Of a stretch of 52,306 nucleotides of DNA, positions 25,130 to 34,404 are shown in pieces. Source of the DNA: Fuerstiella sp. GTDB lineage: Bacteria > Planctomycetota > Planctomycetia > Planctomycetales > Planctomycetaceae. Both the position numbers and the translations under genes were made by a program. Below the pieces are notes generated by a model. The model was given only the letters and a program-made list of their open reading frames with translations, did not search any database and was not told where the DNA came from. The first letter of the stretch is position 1; the number at the start of each line of letters is the position of its first letter. Location of the stretch: assembly GCA_022843805.1 (NCBI GenBank), contig JALHMY010000071.1, positions 1 through 52,306 on the forward strand. The letters run 5' to 3'.

Positions 25130-28100
25130 ATGGATTCTGTTACAAATAAAACGGCACAGCCCTGTCGGCTGTTACGCTTAAGAATTCCGCGACGTTTGTC
25201 AGAGTTGACTCGACAGCTTGTCTGCGTAGTTCTGTGGTTCATTCCTGCACTCATCGATCCACTGTCATTCCACGATCAGCTGTCATTCCACGATCAGCTG
25301 TCGATGCACCGTCACTGTAACGCAGACGAGCTGCCGAAGATGGAGACGGAAAGTGAGGGTGCCGACCGTTTGCTGGGCGATGAAGCTCAGCAACTGCATT
25401 CTGATCGCCGGGGAATACAGCAGCTGCAGACTCTGAATGAGCATCTGACTCAAAAGAACTATCAGGACGTTCGGGAACAGCTGCGATTGCTGGGGCAGGC
25501 AGATCCTCAGCTGATGATGCCCTCGGTTACGTCCGTTTGGGAGCCGTTGTACAGAAGTATCTTTCGCAGCTTTCATCGTCTGCCGGAAGATCAGCAGAAG
25601 TTAATCCGGGATTCAGAACGGGCACTCGCAGAATCCGGATTTCGGGAGGCCCTGCAGAGTGGCAGGCCGGAATTGCTCCTTCACATCATATTGAGATTTC
25701 CGGGCAGTGATGCTTCCTACCGCAGTCATCTGCTGCTGGCTCAGCAGCATTTGGATCGAGGTCATCGGCTGGCAGCCCTGCACTGGCTGGAACCGCTGCT
25801 CGATTCCGGAATTCCGGCGGTCTGGAAATCAAAGGCCGGTGTGTTGCATGATGAGCTCGTGAAGATTGTGACCGCGAAGTCAGAACATTCGGCGACTGAT
25901 CGTTCACCGCAGTCGAATTCCGTGGAAACGCAGGCTGTGACGAAAACCGCGAATCCGACAGAAACAGAAACTGAAGAAAAGCAGTCTGGTGAAAATCCCG
26001 CGGACGGGCTTCCCCGGAATATCCAATGGCAGTACCAGCTTCCGCTGCCATCATCGACAACGGACCTGCTTAAGCGATTTATCACCAGTGCACATGAACT
26101 GGATCTGATACCATCATCGAACTGGCTGCCGGTTATTGATGAGGGACGGATCTATATCAGAACACTGACGGGCGTGGCTGCCCTGGATCTGAGCAGCGGG
26201 GAACCACAGTGGGCATGGACGAACTCGAAAAGTCTGGAGACACAGATTCGTTATCAGGGGCGAGCATGGGATGACGCGCCTGTGCCCCCGGGAGCAGCCG
26301 CGGTTAATACATTCGACAGCCTGGAAGGTTCATTTACCATAAACCTTTTGATTCGTAACGGAGTGATTGGCAGAATTACGGAAGACAGGCATCGACTGTT
26401 TCTGGTTCAGGACGACTGGCTGCCTCAGAGCAGCGGAATTCCTGGCCCGTTTTTCCCTCGAAACGGGCAGCAGACTCCCGAAATTCCGCCTGCAGCTCTG
26501 ATTGCACTGGACAAGGAAACCGGTCGAAGGCTTTGGACGATTGGTGGCGAGCCAGTGGAATCCAGGTTTGGAAATGAGCTGACTCGTTCATGGATCGCGG
26601 GGCCACCGACAGTTGATCACCAGCTTCTGTATAGCGTATATGAGCAACAGGATGCCGTTTACCTTGCCTGCCTTTCTGCAGAAACCGGACATCTGCATTG
26701 GAGAGTTCAGCTGACATATCCTCGAGCGGGTATTGCCAGCGAGACGACCAGAAGGATGCAGACAGCCATTCCGACGGTGCGAGGTGGTCTGGTATGGACA
26801 AGTACCACAACGGGCTGGCTGGTCAGCGTTGATACGCTGACCAAATCGATGATCTGGGCTCTTCCGGCGAGAAAACCGAAGCCGAGTGGAATGCTCAGAA
26901 ATGCAATCCGGGGTGGAATGTTCATCAATACGCATCCTGCATCTCTTCGAACAAGCTGGCCGGTTTATGCACCTGTCGCCACCGGGACAAGCCTTACAGT
27001 TTTTCCCGCAGACACTTCAGAAATTGTTGTTCTGAACTCTCTGACAGGCAGGGAAGTCGGGCGCCGTGGTGTCGGGCCGCACGGCATTTTGATGTATTCA
27101 GACGAGCATCGGATCGTGATCGGAAATCAAAGGTCGATCGACGCGATTTCCACGACTGACGGTACTCTGTTATGGACAGTTTCCTCCGATGCACATGGAG
27201 CTCGCCCAACAGGTTCCGCAGTTCTGAGAAACGGAAAGCTGGTCTTTGGTTTGTCAAACGGTGGGCTTTGTGCAATCCACCTTTCGGATGGAAGTCCCGC
27301 AAAACTCGAAAGTGCTGTGCAGCCCGGTCCGGCATGGGGTCGTTTGCTGTCAGCAGGTGAAGACATCGTGGCTTATGCGCCGGATCGCATTAACCTGATG
27401 TCGGCCCGTCCGGCGGACGGTCAGCAGGCCGGAGTACTGGAACAGGCTGAGTTACTTGCTGATTCGGGAGACGGGGCCGCTGGGCTGGAACTGTTGAAAA
27501 CGGTGAGTGTGAAGTCACGTGATTTGAAGCGAGTTCGAGAAATCCGATTCCGATGTCTGGCGGAGATTCTCCGCCAGACGGAAGAACCGTCAGCGGAAAC
27601 ACTGGCGGAAATTGATGCCCTTGCGGAATCGATCAGTCAGAAGGCACGAGTGATTCAGCTGAAGATGTATGGCATCGTTCGTTCCGGTAATTTTCCAGCC
27701 GCGACCGAGCGAATAATTCAGCTGCTTACAATGGATCGGGAGTTTCTCGAACAGCCTGTCGAGCATATCAGTCAGCAAAGAGTGGATAGTGCAGTTCAGC
27801 CTGCCTATCCCGGACAGGATCCTCGACTTGCCAGAAAAAGTTTTGGACGTGTGCAAATGCCCCTGAGAACCTGGCTGCTCACTCAAACCGCAGAGATTCT
27901 GGAACAGCTGGACGCCGATGCTCGTGAACGGTTTCTCCGCCAGATTTCCACGTTACCCGATGAGCATTTGCTCCATATTCCTCACTCTTCACTTCAGCCA
28001 GTTTTGCTAAGCCGCAGTGAACAGAAAATGAAGGCGGGAGAGCTGTCGGACACCTGTCTGCACCTGATTGTTCAGTCGCTGATGTTGTCCGAAAGGTCTC

Positions 28101-29881
28101 CAGGGACTGGACCGAAATCCGACGAGACAGCTTCAGGCGCTGATCCCGGGAGCAGTGTCAGCGGGAGCGAGGAGGCGGCTCTGAAACAGATTGATGAGTT
28201 TCGCCGTCGCCTGGCGGAGAATCATGAGAAATCACTGGTCTGGAAACAGATTCGGTTGCGGCTGTTGAATACGCTGCTGAGCGAACTGCAGGAGCATGCT
28301 GATGTAGTGGAAACGGGATCTGCCGGAGATGCTGATGTTCGGTCTGAATCCATCGGAATGGATCCGAAGGAATTTTCGAGCCACCGTCGACGCAGCTGGA
28401 ATGCCTGGCCCGGCGGCACTTACAGTATCATTCCGCTGGCCCAGTCGTTACTTCATCGTCAGATGGAGAGACCGGTTGCGACTGATGATCTGAACGATGC
28501 GTTTCTCAGCAGTTATGAGTGGCAGATTCAGTCAAGTTCTCCGCCATTCCTCAAGGCACATGATGTCATTGAGAATCCGGATCATGTCTGGTCGATTTCG
28601 GGGAATTTTTCCAACGCCATCCCTTATGCGATACAGGGAGATCTGGTGAGTCGGACGGGCAGTATACTGACTGTTCACGCAGCTCAGGGAATGACCGGAT
28701 ATTCTATCATTGATCATCGAGCGTTATGGAACCGTCAGGTTCAGGCGAGCGGCGGATTTCCGATGTCGATGTTTCGTTCTTATGATCGTCATTTTCAGTT
28801 ATTTCATATTGAAAACAAATCGCAGCTTGCGCCATTCTTTTCGACGGATTTTTCTATACCGGGTCGGTCTGCGCGCTGGATCTGTTTTCAGACAAAGTCA
28901 CGGCTGGAAGTTTTTGACAGCCTGACCGGACAGGCTCGATGGTGGCTGGAGGGTGATCTGGAAAACGTGTACGGATTTGCCACCGAAAAGTCCCTGATCG
29001 TTATTGACGCGAAAACTGGCGTCGTCGGCGCATTCAGCATGGCGGATGGGAGAAAAGTGGAGTGCGGGGTGTCGCCGAACGATGTGCGGCGGACACTGAT
29101 TACCACGCGGGATCATCTGGTATCCTTTCGGCGTCCGTCGGACAAAGACGGCGAATTTCAGCTCGTCTGGATTCTCCCATGTACGGGCGAAGTTTTTCGA
29201 ACACTTTCGTTTTCAGATGTTCGGGCATCCCAGTTTGTTGATGCTCAGACGCTGGTGGCTTTTGGACGCAGCCATCTCGAAGAGATTAATCTGAAGACAG
29301 GGCAGGTCAGAAAGCTCATTGTCGAGGACATTGAGGACAGAGACCTGCAGACCGTATTCGATGGCGCAACTCTGCCGGTGTTGTGTTCGGATCCTGTCAA
29401 CTACTATGCGTATTTTCCGGCACCGCGGGAAGTCGCTTTTCAGGCGAGGCTGATGGGGCGGGAACTCACGTCGCTGCAGGGGCATTTGTTTGCGATCGAC
29501 AGGGAGACCGGCAGACTGCGATGGAAACTCGATGCCGGTTCCGCTCTGACTGTCACTTTTGATCAGCCTTCGTCTCCCGTACTGCTGCTGATTTATGGGG
29601 AGAATCCTAATCCGGCAAATCCAGTCGGTATACCGGCCGGGGCTCCCATATCCGGTATGTCGTTCCGAGGCATTTTGAAGACCACTGGCGAGCAGATTTT
29701 TGAACACCGCATCAGCTCTCGATTTCCTGTGCCTTCTGTGCAGATGCGGACCAACAGCAGTCATCAGATTGATGTGGAGGCCTTTGGTGGTCGCGTTCGA
29801 TTCCTGCCCCCGATTCCGTCGGCCGGTTCACCCGAATCTTCGGCCGGTTCTGATGAACCTGATAAAGAGGTACCACGTTGA
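25130..29881 (+). CDS. Giant PQQ-like beta-propeller protein (1583 aa)
   Basis: This is a very large probable envelope protein. The N-terminus has a basic stretch then a hydrophobic segment (LVCVVLWFIPALIDPL) suggesting export or anchoring. Residues ~65-220 look like helical repeats. Residues ~290-800 carry BamB/PQQ-type blades ending in G-x-x-x-W (LDLSSGEPQWAW, LDKETGRRLWTI, LSAETGHLHWRV, STTDGTLLWTV). A helical middle (~790-1130) follows, then a second propeller (~1150-1560; DSLTGQARWWL, DRETGRLRWKL). Quinone binding is not implied; such propellers often mediate protein contacts. ATG 25130 has GGAG 7 nt upstream. Its stop overlaps the phosphorylase start. An 18-bp tandem duplication near the N-terminus gives LSFHDQ twice. 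Confidence 0.8.
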   Translation: MDSVTNKTAQPCRLLRLRIPRRLSELTRQLVCVVLWFIPALIDPLSFHDQLSFHDQLSMHRHCNADELPKMETESEGADRLLGDEAQQLHSDRRGIQQLQTLNEHLTQKNYQDVREQLRLLGQADPQLMMPSVTSVWEPLYRSIFRSFHRLPEDQQKLIRDSERALAESGFREALQSGRPELLLHIILRFPGSDASYRSHLLLAQQHLDRGHRLAALHWLEPLLDSGIPAVWKSKAGVLHDELVKIVTAKSEHSATDRSPQSNSVETQAVTKTANPTETETEEKQSGENPADGLPRNIQWQYQLPLPSSTTDLLKRFITSAHELDLIPSSNWLPVIDEGRIYIRTLTGVAALDLSSGEPQWAWTNSKSLETQIRYQGRAWDDAPVPPGAAAVNTFDSLEGSFTINLLIRNGVIGRITEDRHRLFLVQDDWLPQSSGIPGPFFPRNGQQTPEIPPAALIALDKETGRRLWTIGGEPVESRFGNELTRSWIAGPPTVDHQLLYSVYEQQDAVYLACLSAETGHLHWRVQLTYPRAGIASETTRRMQTAIPTVRGGLVWTSTTTGWLVSVDTLTKSMIWALPARKPKPSGMLRNAIRGGMFINTHPASLRTSWPVYAPVATGTSLTVFPADTSEIVVLNSLTGREVGRRGVGPHGILMYSDEHRIVIGNQRSIDAISTTDGTLLWTVSSDAHGARPTGSAVLRNGKLVFGLSNGGLCAIHLSDGSPAKLESAVQPGPAWGRLLSAGEDIVAYAPDRINLMSARPADGQQAGVLEQAELLADSGDGAAGLELLKTVSVKSRDLKRVREIRFRCLAEILRQTEEPSAETLAEIDALAESISQKARVIQLKMYGIVRSGNFPAATERIIQLLTMDREFLEQPVEHISQQRVDSAVQPAYPGQDPRLARKSFGRVQMPLRTWLLTQTAEILEQLDADARERFLRQISTLPDEHLLHIPHSSLQPVLLSRSEQKMKAGELSDTCLHLIVQSLMLSERSPGTGPKSDETASGADPGSSVSGSEEAALKQIDEFRRRLAENHEKSLVWKQIRLRLLNTLLSELQEHADVVETGSAGDADVRSESIGMDPKEFSSHRRRSWNAWPGGTYSIIPLAQSLLHRQMERPVATDDLNDAFLSSYEWQIQSSSPPFLKAHDVIENPDHVWSISGNFSNAIPYAIQGDLVSRTGSILTVHAAQGMTGYSIIDHRALWNRQVQASGGFPMSMFRSYDRHFQLFHIENKSQLAPFFSTDFSIPGRSARWICFQTKSRLEVFDSLTGQARWWLEGDLENVYGFATEKSLIVIDAKTGVVGAFSMADGRKVECGVSPNDVRRTLITTRDHLVSFRRPSDKDGEFQLVWILPCTGEVFRTLSFSDVRASQFVDAQTLVAFGRSHLEEINLKTGQVRKLIVEDIEDRDLQTVFDGATLPVLCSDPVNYYAYFPAPREVAFQARLMGRELTSLQGHLFAIDRETGRLRWKLDAGSALTVTFDQPSSPVLLLIYGENPNPANPVGIPAGAPISGMSFRGILKTTGEQIFEHRISSRFPVPSVQMRTNSSHQIDVEAFGGRVRFLPPIPSAGSPESSAGSDEPDKEVPR
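25262..25297 (+). repeat. 18-bp perfect tandem duplication within the propeller gene
   Basis: CTGTCATTCCACGATCAG occurs at 25262-25279 and again at 25280-25297, encoding LSFHDQ twice just after the N-terminal hydrophobic segment. The perfect identity at DNA level indicates a recent in-frame duplication. Confidence 0.9.
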
Positions 29882-31176
29882 TTCCTGCCGCCATAATTGC
29901 CACGAAGCGTGACCACCGGGAGTTATCCGACGCTGAGATTGCCTTCTTTGTGCAGGGGTATTCGTGTGGCGAAATTCCTGACTACCAAATGTCGGCGATG
30001 GCAATGGCCATCTTTCTGAACGGAATGACAGAACGCGAGACGGCAGCACTCACTCTGGAGATGCTGAACTCCGGGGTTCGTATTGAATGGCCAGACGACG
30101 GGATTGTGCGAGTCGACAAACACTCAACCGGAGGGCTGGGTGACAAGACTTCGATTATCCTCGCCCCGCTGCTCGCTGAATTTGGCCTGCAGGTCCCCAT
30201 GTTGTCAGGACGGGGACTGGGGGCGACCGGGGGAACTCTTGACAAACTGGAAGCCATTCGAGGCTTTCGTACCGACCTGACACTCCAGGAAATCGTGCAG
30301 CTCACTCAAAGTGTGGGATGCGTTATCACAGGCGCTTCCGCGGAACTTGCGCCGGCAGATCGTCGGCTTTACGCTCTGAGAGATGTCACAGCAACCGTTC
30401 CCTCCATTCCGCTCATTACCGCCAGTATTATGAGTAAGAAGCTGGCAGAATCTCCTGATGCACTTGTACTGGATGTAAAATTTGGCAGTGGTGCTTTTAT
30501 GAAGACCTTTGACCAGGCTGCCGAGCTGGCTGCATCCCTGGTTGGCACAGGGCAACGAATGGGAGTGCGCACATCAGCGTTGCTGACCGACATGAATCAG
30601 CCACTTGGTCGCATGTGCGGTAATGCGCTGGAGGTAAGGGAGTCGGTGGAAATACTTCGCGGGGCTGGTCCGGCCGACGCGCGTGAAGTGACGATCGCGC
30701 TGGCTGTGGAAGTGTTGTTGCTGGCTGGCGCTGGCTTTTCCGCCGAGCAGGCCCGGCAGCAGATTGATTCGATCCTGTCGAGCGGCCGTGCCTGGGAAAG
30801 ATTCTGCAAAATGGTTAGAGCTCAGGGAGGGGATCCGGAAGCTCCGCTTCGAATCGCTCCGTCAACGGAAGTGAAGGCAACAAAGGCCGGATACGTGTGC
30901 GGAATCAATACCGAGCAGCTTGGGATGGCCATTATCACGCTCGGCGGAGGTCGAAAACGAATGGGCGAACTGATTGACCATTCCGTCGGGCTGGAAATGC
31001 TGATCAGAATCGGTGATCCGGTTAGCCCCGGCGATCCCCTCCTGAAAATCTTCAGCGAAAAACCGGAGATGGTTCGGGAAGCGGTGCTCTCAGCCATTCA
31101 CATTGAGGAAAATCGGCCTGAACGCCTGCCACAACTGATTGTGAAGCACTCCTCGAGCGCAGCTGATGGCGTCTGA
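29878..31176 (+). CDS. Pyrimidine-nucleoside (thymidine) phosphorylase
   Basis: This 432-residue enzyme of nucleoside salvage cleaves thymidine or uridine with phosphate to base plus (deoxy)ribose-1-phosphate. The order is the family's: an N-terminal helical part, the phosphate and nucleoside signature VDKHSTGGLGDKTS, GRGLGATGGTLDKLEAI, LYALRDVTATVPSIPLITASIMSKK, LDVKFGSGAFMK, and the C-terminal domain. Length is typical. The start is TTG at 29878, overlapping the previous stop as TTGA, with AGAGG upstream, so translation is probably coupled to the propeller gene, an odd pairing for a salvage enzyme. The gene could be called deoA or pdp; substrate range is not readable. Confidence 0.93.
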   Translation: MIPAAIIATKRDHRELSDAEIAFFVQGYSCGEIPDYQMSAMAMAIFLNGMTERETAALTLEMLNSGVRIEWPDDGIVRVDKHSTGGLGDKTSIILAPLLAEFGLQVPMLSGRGLGATGGTLDKLEAIRGFRTDLTLQEIVQLTQSVGCVITGASAELAPADRRLYALRDVTATVPSIPLITASIMSKKLAESPDALVLDVKFGSGAFMKTFDQAAELAASLVGTGQRMGVRTSALLTDMNQPLGRMCGNALEVRESVEILRGAGPADAREVTIALAVEVLLLAGAGFSAEQARQQIDSILSSGRAWERFCKMVRAQGGDPEAPLRIAPSTEVKATKAGYVCGINTEQLGMAIITLGGGRKRMGELIDHSVGLEMLIRIGDPVSPGDPLLKIFSEKPEMVREAVLSAIHIEENRPERLPQLIVKHSSSAADGV

Positions 31177-31327
31177 ATCCCCGCTGAGAGCGGCGGAGTT
31201 CAGGCAATCGAGAAGAATCCGGGGACGATTGTGGCGGACAGTATTGATTACGAGTTATACTCCGCAATCGTTCCTGCCCCGATGGAATAGCTTCTCTGCC
31301 TGTGCTCCTTCATGTCGGAATTCTGCC

Positions 31328-32197
31328 ATGAGATACTTCGCCGTCCTGTTCATAGGCCTCACTTCGGCTGTTGCTCAGGAAACTGCACCAGTCACCGAAT
31401 TTCAATATCCGCTGGCCGTGGCCGCCGGAACGGACGGTGTTATTTATGTGGCAGATCGGAATTTGCCGGGGATCTGGAAGATTCAGGACGGCAATCGGAC
31501 CATCTTTTTTCAGGGGTCGAAAAAATTCCGCACACCGCTGAATGCTGTTCGATGTCTTGCGATCGACCACCAGGGAAAGTTGCTGGCGGGAGATTCGTCA
31601 ACCCGTGATGTCTACCGATTTGACGAGAATGCTCAGCCACAGCCACTCACTGGCGGATGGATTGGCATTCCAATGGCAATTGCCGTCGCTCCGGACGGGA
31701 CAATTTATACGGCGGACCTGGAACTGCATCGCATCTGGAAAATGCCGGCGGAAGGTGCAAAAGAGCCGACTGAGTTTGCTGTGATAAATTCTCCAAGAGG
31801 TCTGACAATGGATCCGGATGGCAGCCTTTGGGTGTTGTCCACGTCCAGCAAAGACGGCCAGATTCAGAAGGTCGCTCCGGACGGGAAGATCGAATTCTTC
31901 GTGAAGGGACAGCCATTCAATTTGCCGCACAATATTGTGCGAATGGATGATGGCTCACTGTTTGTGACTGACAACTATGAGCACTGCATCTGGAAAGTCA
32001 CTCCGGATGGAGAAAAACAGCAATGGGTAACGGGATCCCCTCTTGATCGTCCTGTTGGGCTATGCCGCCTGGGTGAAAATCTGCTGATCGCAGATCCTCA
32101 TATTCGAACAATTTTTTCGCTTGCCCCCGATCGTAAGCTGACGGTCATTTCCAGTTCGCCAGTCGAACCAAAGCCGACAGTCTCAGCGCCCAGGTAG
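31328..32197 (+). CDS. Exported NHL/SMP-30-like beta-propeller protein
   Basis: This protein of about 289 residues has a short signal peptide (YFAVLFIGLTSAVAQ, cleavage near AQ-ET). It has six repeats of the NHL/gluconolactonase type, such as FQYPLAVAAGTDGVIYVADR, IGIPMAIAVAPDGTIYTADLE and LPHNIVRMDDGSLFVTDNYEHCIWKV. The metal-ligand pattern of active lactonases is not clear, so a binding or scaffold role is as likely. ATG at 31328 is chosen for the signal peptide and a CGGAA 7 nt upstream; the open frame begins earlier, inside the phosphorylase gene. It lies 151 bp after the phosphorylase. Confidence 0.76.
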   Translation: MRYFAVLFIGLTSAVAQETAPVTEFQYPLAVAAGTDGVIYVADRNLPGIWKIQDGNRTIFFQGSKKFRTPLNAVRCLAIDHQGKLLAGDSSTRDVYRFDENAQPQPLTGGWIGIPMAIAVAPDGTIYTADLELHRIWKMPAEGAKEPTEFAVINSPRGLTMDPDGSLWVLSTSSKDGQIQKVAPDGKIEFFVKGQPFNLPHNIVRMDDGSLFVTDNYEHCIWKVTPDGEKQQWVTGSPLDRPVGLCRLGENLLIADPHIRTIFSLAPDRKLTVISSSPVEPKPTVSAPR

Positions 32198-32222
32198 ACA
32201 ACCCGGAATCAGACAGCGATTG

Positions 32223-32819
32223 ATGGAAAATACGATGAACGATGTGGTCAGAATTCTTTGCTTTTCGGGCAGTACACGAGTCGATTCCTTCAATACCAGG
32301 CTTGCGAAAATCGCCACGAATTCCGCGCAGGCTGCAGGCGCGTCGGTTACGTTCATCAATCTCCGTGATCTGCCTTTGCCACTGTTTGATGAAGATCTTG
32401 AAGCGTCCTCGGGACTTCCGGAAAATGCCCGGAAGCTGAAACAGCTGTTTGTCGATCATAACGCGCTGCTGATCTGTTCTCCCGAATACAACAGTTCCAT
32501 GACGGCCGTATTGAAGAATGCCATCGACTGGGTTTCACGCCGAGCACCAGGTGAGCCGATGAAGGCCGCGTTTCTGGGTAAAGTTGCGCAGTTACTGAGT
32601 GCCTCACCTGGAGCACTTGGCGGACTTCGGGGCCTTGTGCATTTGAGGTCCGTGCTGCAGAACATCGGCGTGATGGTGATGCCCGATCAATACGCGCTGG
32701 GCAATGCTGATAAGGCTTTTGACGCCGCCGGACAGTTAACGGATTCGGCACAGCAGAAAACGATTGATGGAATGATCCTGAAGCTGGTGAAGACGGTACA
32801 AAAACTTAACGCTCCGTAG
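32223..32819 (+). CDS. NAD(P)H-dependent FMN reductase
   Basis: This flavodoxin-like protein of about 198 residues belongs to the NADPH-dependent FMN/quinone reductase family. FSGSTRVDSFNTRLA is the phosphate-binding loop for FMN and ICSPEYNSSMTAVLKNAIDWVSR the second family signature; PGALGGLRGLVHLRSVL follows. It is likely cytoplasmic. Possible starts are TTG 32220, ATG 32223 and ATG 32235, none with a strong ribosome site; homology begins at VRILCFSGS. It is 22 bp after the NHL gene and probably co-transcribed. Quinone, azo or chromate reduction are all known for relatives. Confidence 0.88.
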   Translation: MENTMNDVVRILCFSGSTRVDSFNTRLAKIATNSAQAAGASVTFINLRDLPLPLFDEDLEASSGLPENARKLKQLFVDHNALLICSPEYNSSMTAVLKNAIDWVSRRAPGEPMKAAFLGKVAQLLSASPGALGGLRGLVHLRSVLQNIGVMVMPDQYALGNADKAFDAAGQLTDSAQQKTIDGMILKLVKTVQKLNAP

Positions 32820-32877
32820 TCCTTGTCCATAAACCCTGACGGTTGTGAAAGACAGACTGGCCGCGCCAGCTGGCCTC

Positions 32878-33372
32878 TCAGGTAACTTTCACATAAACAA
32901 CTTTGTCGTCGCCTTCGTCATAGAAGTCAGGCAGGATTGCTGCGATTTCATATCCGCAGCGTTCATAGAATTTTCGAGTCGGTTCATACTGTGCCCGGCC
33001 GGAGGTTTCCGCATAAATTCGTTTACCCCCGAGTTTTCTAATTTCCTGTTCGCTGATTTCGACCAGTCTGCGGCCGAACCCATGGCCCTGACAGTTCTGA
33101 TCCACGGCAATCCAGTAGAGATCAAAACTGTGCACCGTACAGGCGATTGGCCCGTAGCATGCATAGCCGACAATGAAACCATCTGATTCAAGAAAAGCAA
33201 AGTAGTAACCTGACGCAGGACCCTTTGATAATCGCTCATCAACCAGCTCAACGGCGACATCGACTTCAGCGTCGGAGAAGAAGCCCGTAGATTCGACAAT
33301 GCGACGAACGCTGTCGCGGTCCTCTGACTGTATTTCGAAACGGATTCGAATATCGGAAGTTGGAGAATTCAC
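32878..33372 (-). CDS. GNAT N-acetyltransferase
   Basis: This 164-residue single GNAT domain has motif A as DLYWIAVDQNCQGHGFGRRLVE (Q-x-x-G-x-G acetyl-CoA loop) and motif B as FYERCGYEIAAILPDFY. It is last in the five-gene aminomutase operon, 42 bp after the second ATP-grasp gene. Beta-lysine acetyltransferases (AblB) are GNATs paired with lysine 2,3-aminomutase in osmolyte synthesis, but AblB is ~270 residues with an extra domain, so this shorter enzyme is not a clear AblB. It may acetylate the operon's product, an inference. Confidence 0.82.
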   Translation of the reverse strand: MNSPTSDIRIRFEIQSEDRDSVRRIVESTGFFSDAEVDVAVELVDERLSKGPASGYYFAFLESDGFIVGYACYGPIACTVHSFDLYWIAVDQNCQGHGFGRRLVEISEQEIRKLGGKRIYAETSGRAQYEPTRKFYERCGYEIAAILPDFYDEGDDKVVYVKVT

Positions 33373-33414
33373 ACGCTGACCTTTAACTGGCAGTATTGAA
33401 TTGTTGCCATTTGT

Positions 33415-34404
33415 TCAATGATTTAAGGCATCACGGACAATTCGATCAATGATCCGAGTGTAGTTCAGCCCGGCCATTTCTGCGGCGGCCACAAAACCGG
33501 CATCCGGAGACAGGCAGGGATTTGCGTTGATCTCCAGAACCCAGGGAGTACCCGCTGAGTCAACTCGAAAATCAACTCTGGCATATCCCTCCATCCCGCA
33601 GCGATTCCAGCAGTCAGTCGCCAGCTGTTTCAGCGACTCAAGCAGGAGTGTGTCATCTTCCGGGAAAGCAAACGTGCGAGGAGTATTGCTGTATTCGGGC
33701 GACTCAGCATGCCACTTGGCCGCGTAACCGACAATGCGCGGCTTTTCCGGGGGAAAATCGACAAACTGAATCTCTGCCGGAGGCATGACTTCCGGACCTG
33801 CCGATCCGGCCAGCAGGGTCAGATTGAATTCCCGTCCATCGACGAACTGTTCGGCGAACCACATCTTTCCGGTGGATGACTGCCTGGTTTCGAGCAGTGT
33901 GATCAGCTGCTCATCGGACAACTGCCGACAGTCAACCACGGCAGAGTCATCCATGCCGAAAGAAGCATGCTCCCAGACGGCCTTCAGGATAACGCGAGCA
34001 GGTCGCTTTCCATTCCATACACCGGATGTGACGGTCAGCCATGCCGGTGTCGGGAGACCCGCCTGATGCATCCATTGCTTGGCGATGATTTTTCCGGACG
34101 TCGTCAGAATGGCGTGGCTGGACGAACCGGTGAACGCAATTCCCATGGATTCGAGGAGCAGGGGAATGACAGGCAGCAGTCGATCGGTCCCTTCCAGCGA
34201 TTCGACCAGATTAAAGACAACATCAGGCTGCAGCTGAAGCAGAGCCTGCCGGGTCAGTTGCAGATTGAGATTGCAGGGCAGTCGGACAGTGTCATGTTTC
34301 AGTTCACGCAGTGCGTTCTCAATGGCATCGCATTGACTCAGAACGTCCTGTTCATCAATGGTTGGAGTCGCAGAGATTTCGTTGAACAACAGAATGATAC
34401 GCAT
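33415..34404 (-). CDS. D-Ala-D-Ala-ligase-like ATP-grasp enzyme (second copy)
   Basis: This 329-residue enzyme has an N-terminal domain (MRIILLFNEISATPTIDEQDVLSQ), a central lid and an ATP-grasp core. VIFNLVESLEG-like text appears as VVFNLVESLEGTDR, GIAFTGSSSHAILTTSGK matches the Ddl region, and the metal-binding end is RVDFRVDSAGTPWVLEINANPCLSPDAG (E-x-N-x-N-P). ATG at 34404 overlaps the preceding stop as ATGA. It is only distantly similar to the copy just upstream. True Ddl is normally beside murC, murF or ftsQ; none is here, so a peptide-like metabolite is the likelier product. Confidence 0.82.
   Translation of the reverse strand: MRIILLFNEISATPTIDEQDVLSQCDAIENALRELKHDTVRLPCNLNLQLTRQALLQLQPDVVFNLVESLEGTDRLLPVIPLLLESMGIAFTGSSSHAILTTSGKIIAKQWMHQAGLPTPAWLTVTSGVWNGKRPARVILKAVWEHASFGMDDSAVVDCRQLSDEQLITLLETRQSSTGKMWFAEQFVDGREFNLTLLAGSAGPEVMPPAEIQFVDFPPEKPRIVGYAAKWHAESPEYSNTPRTFAFPEDDTLLLESLKQLATDCWNRCGMEGYARVDFRVDSAGTPWVLEINANPCLSPDAGFVAAAEMAGLNYTRIIDRIVRDALNH

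Noticed and set aside
24673..25254. 194-residue upstream extension of the KAS III frame
   Set aside because: KAS III homology begins at 24672; the extension crosses a REP-like element and the opposite-strand gene start.
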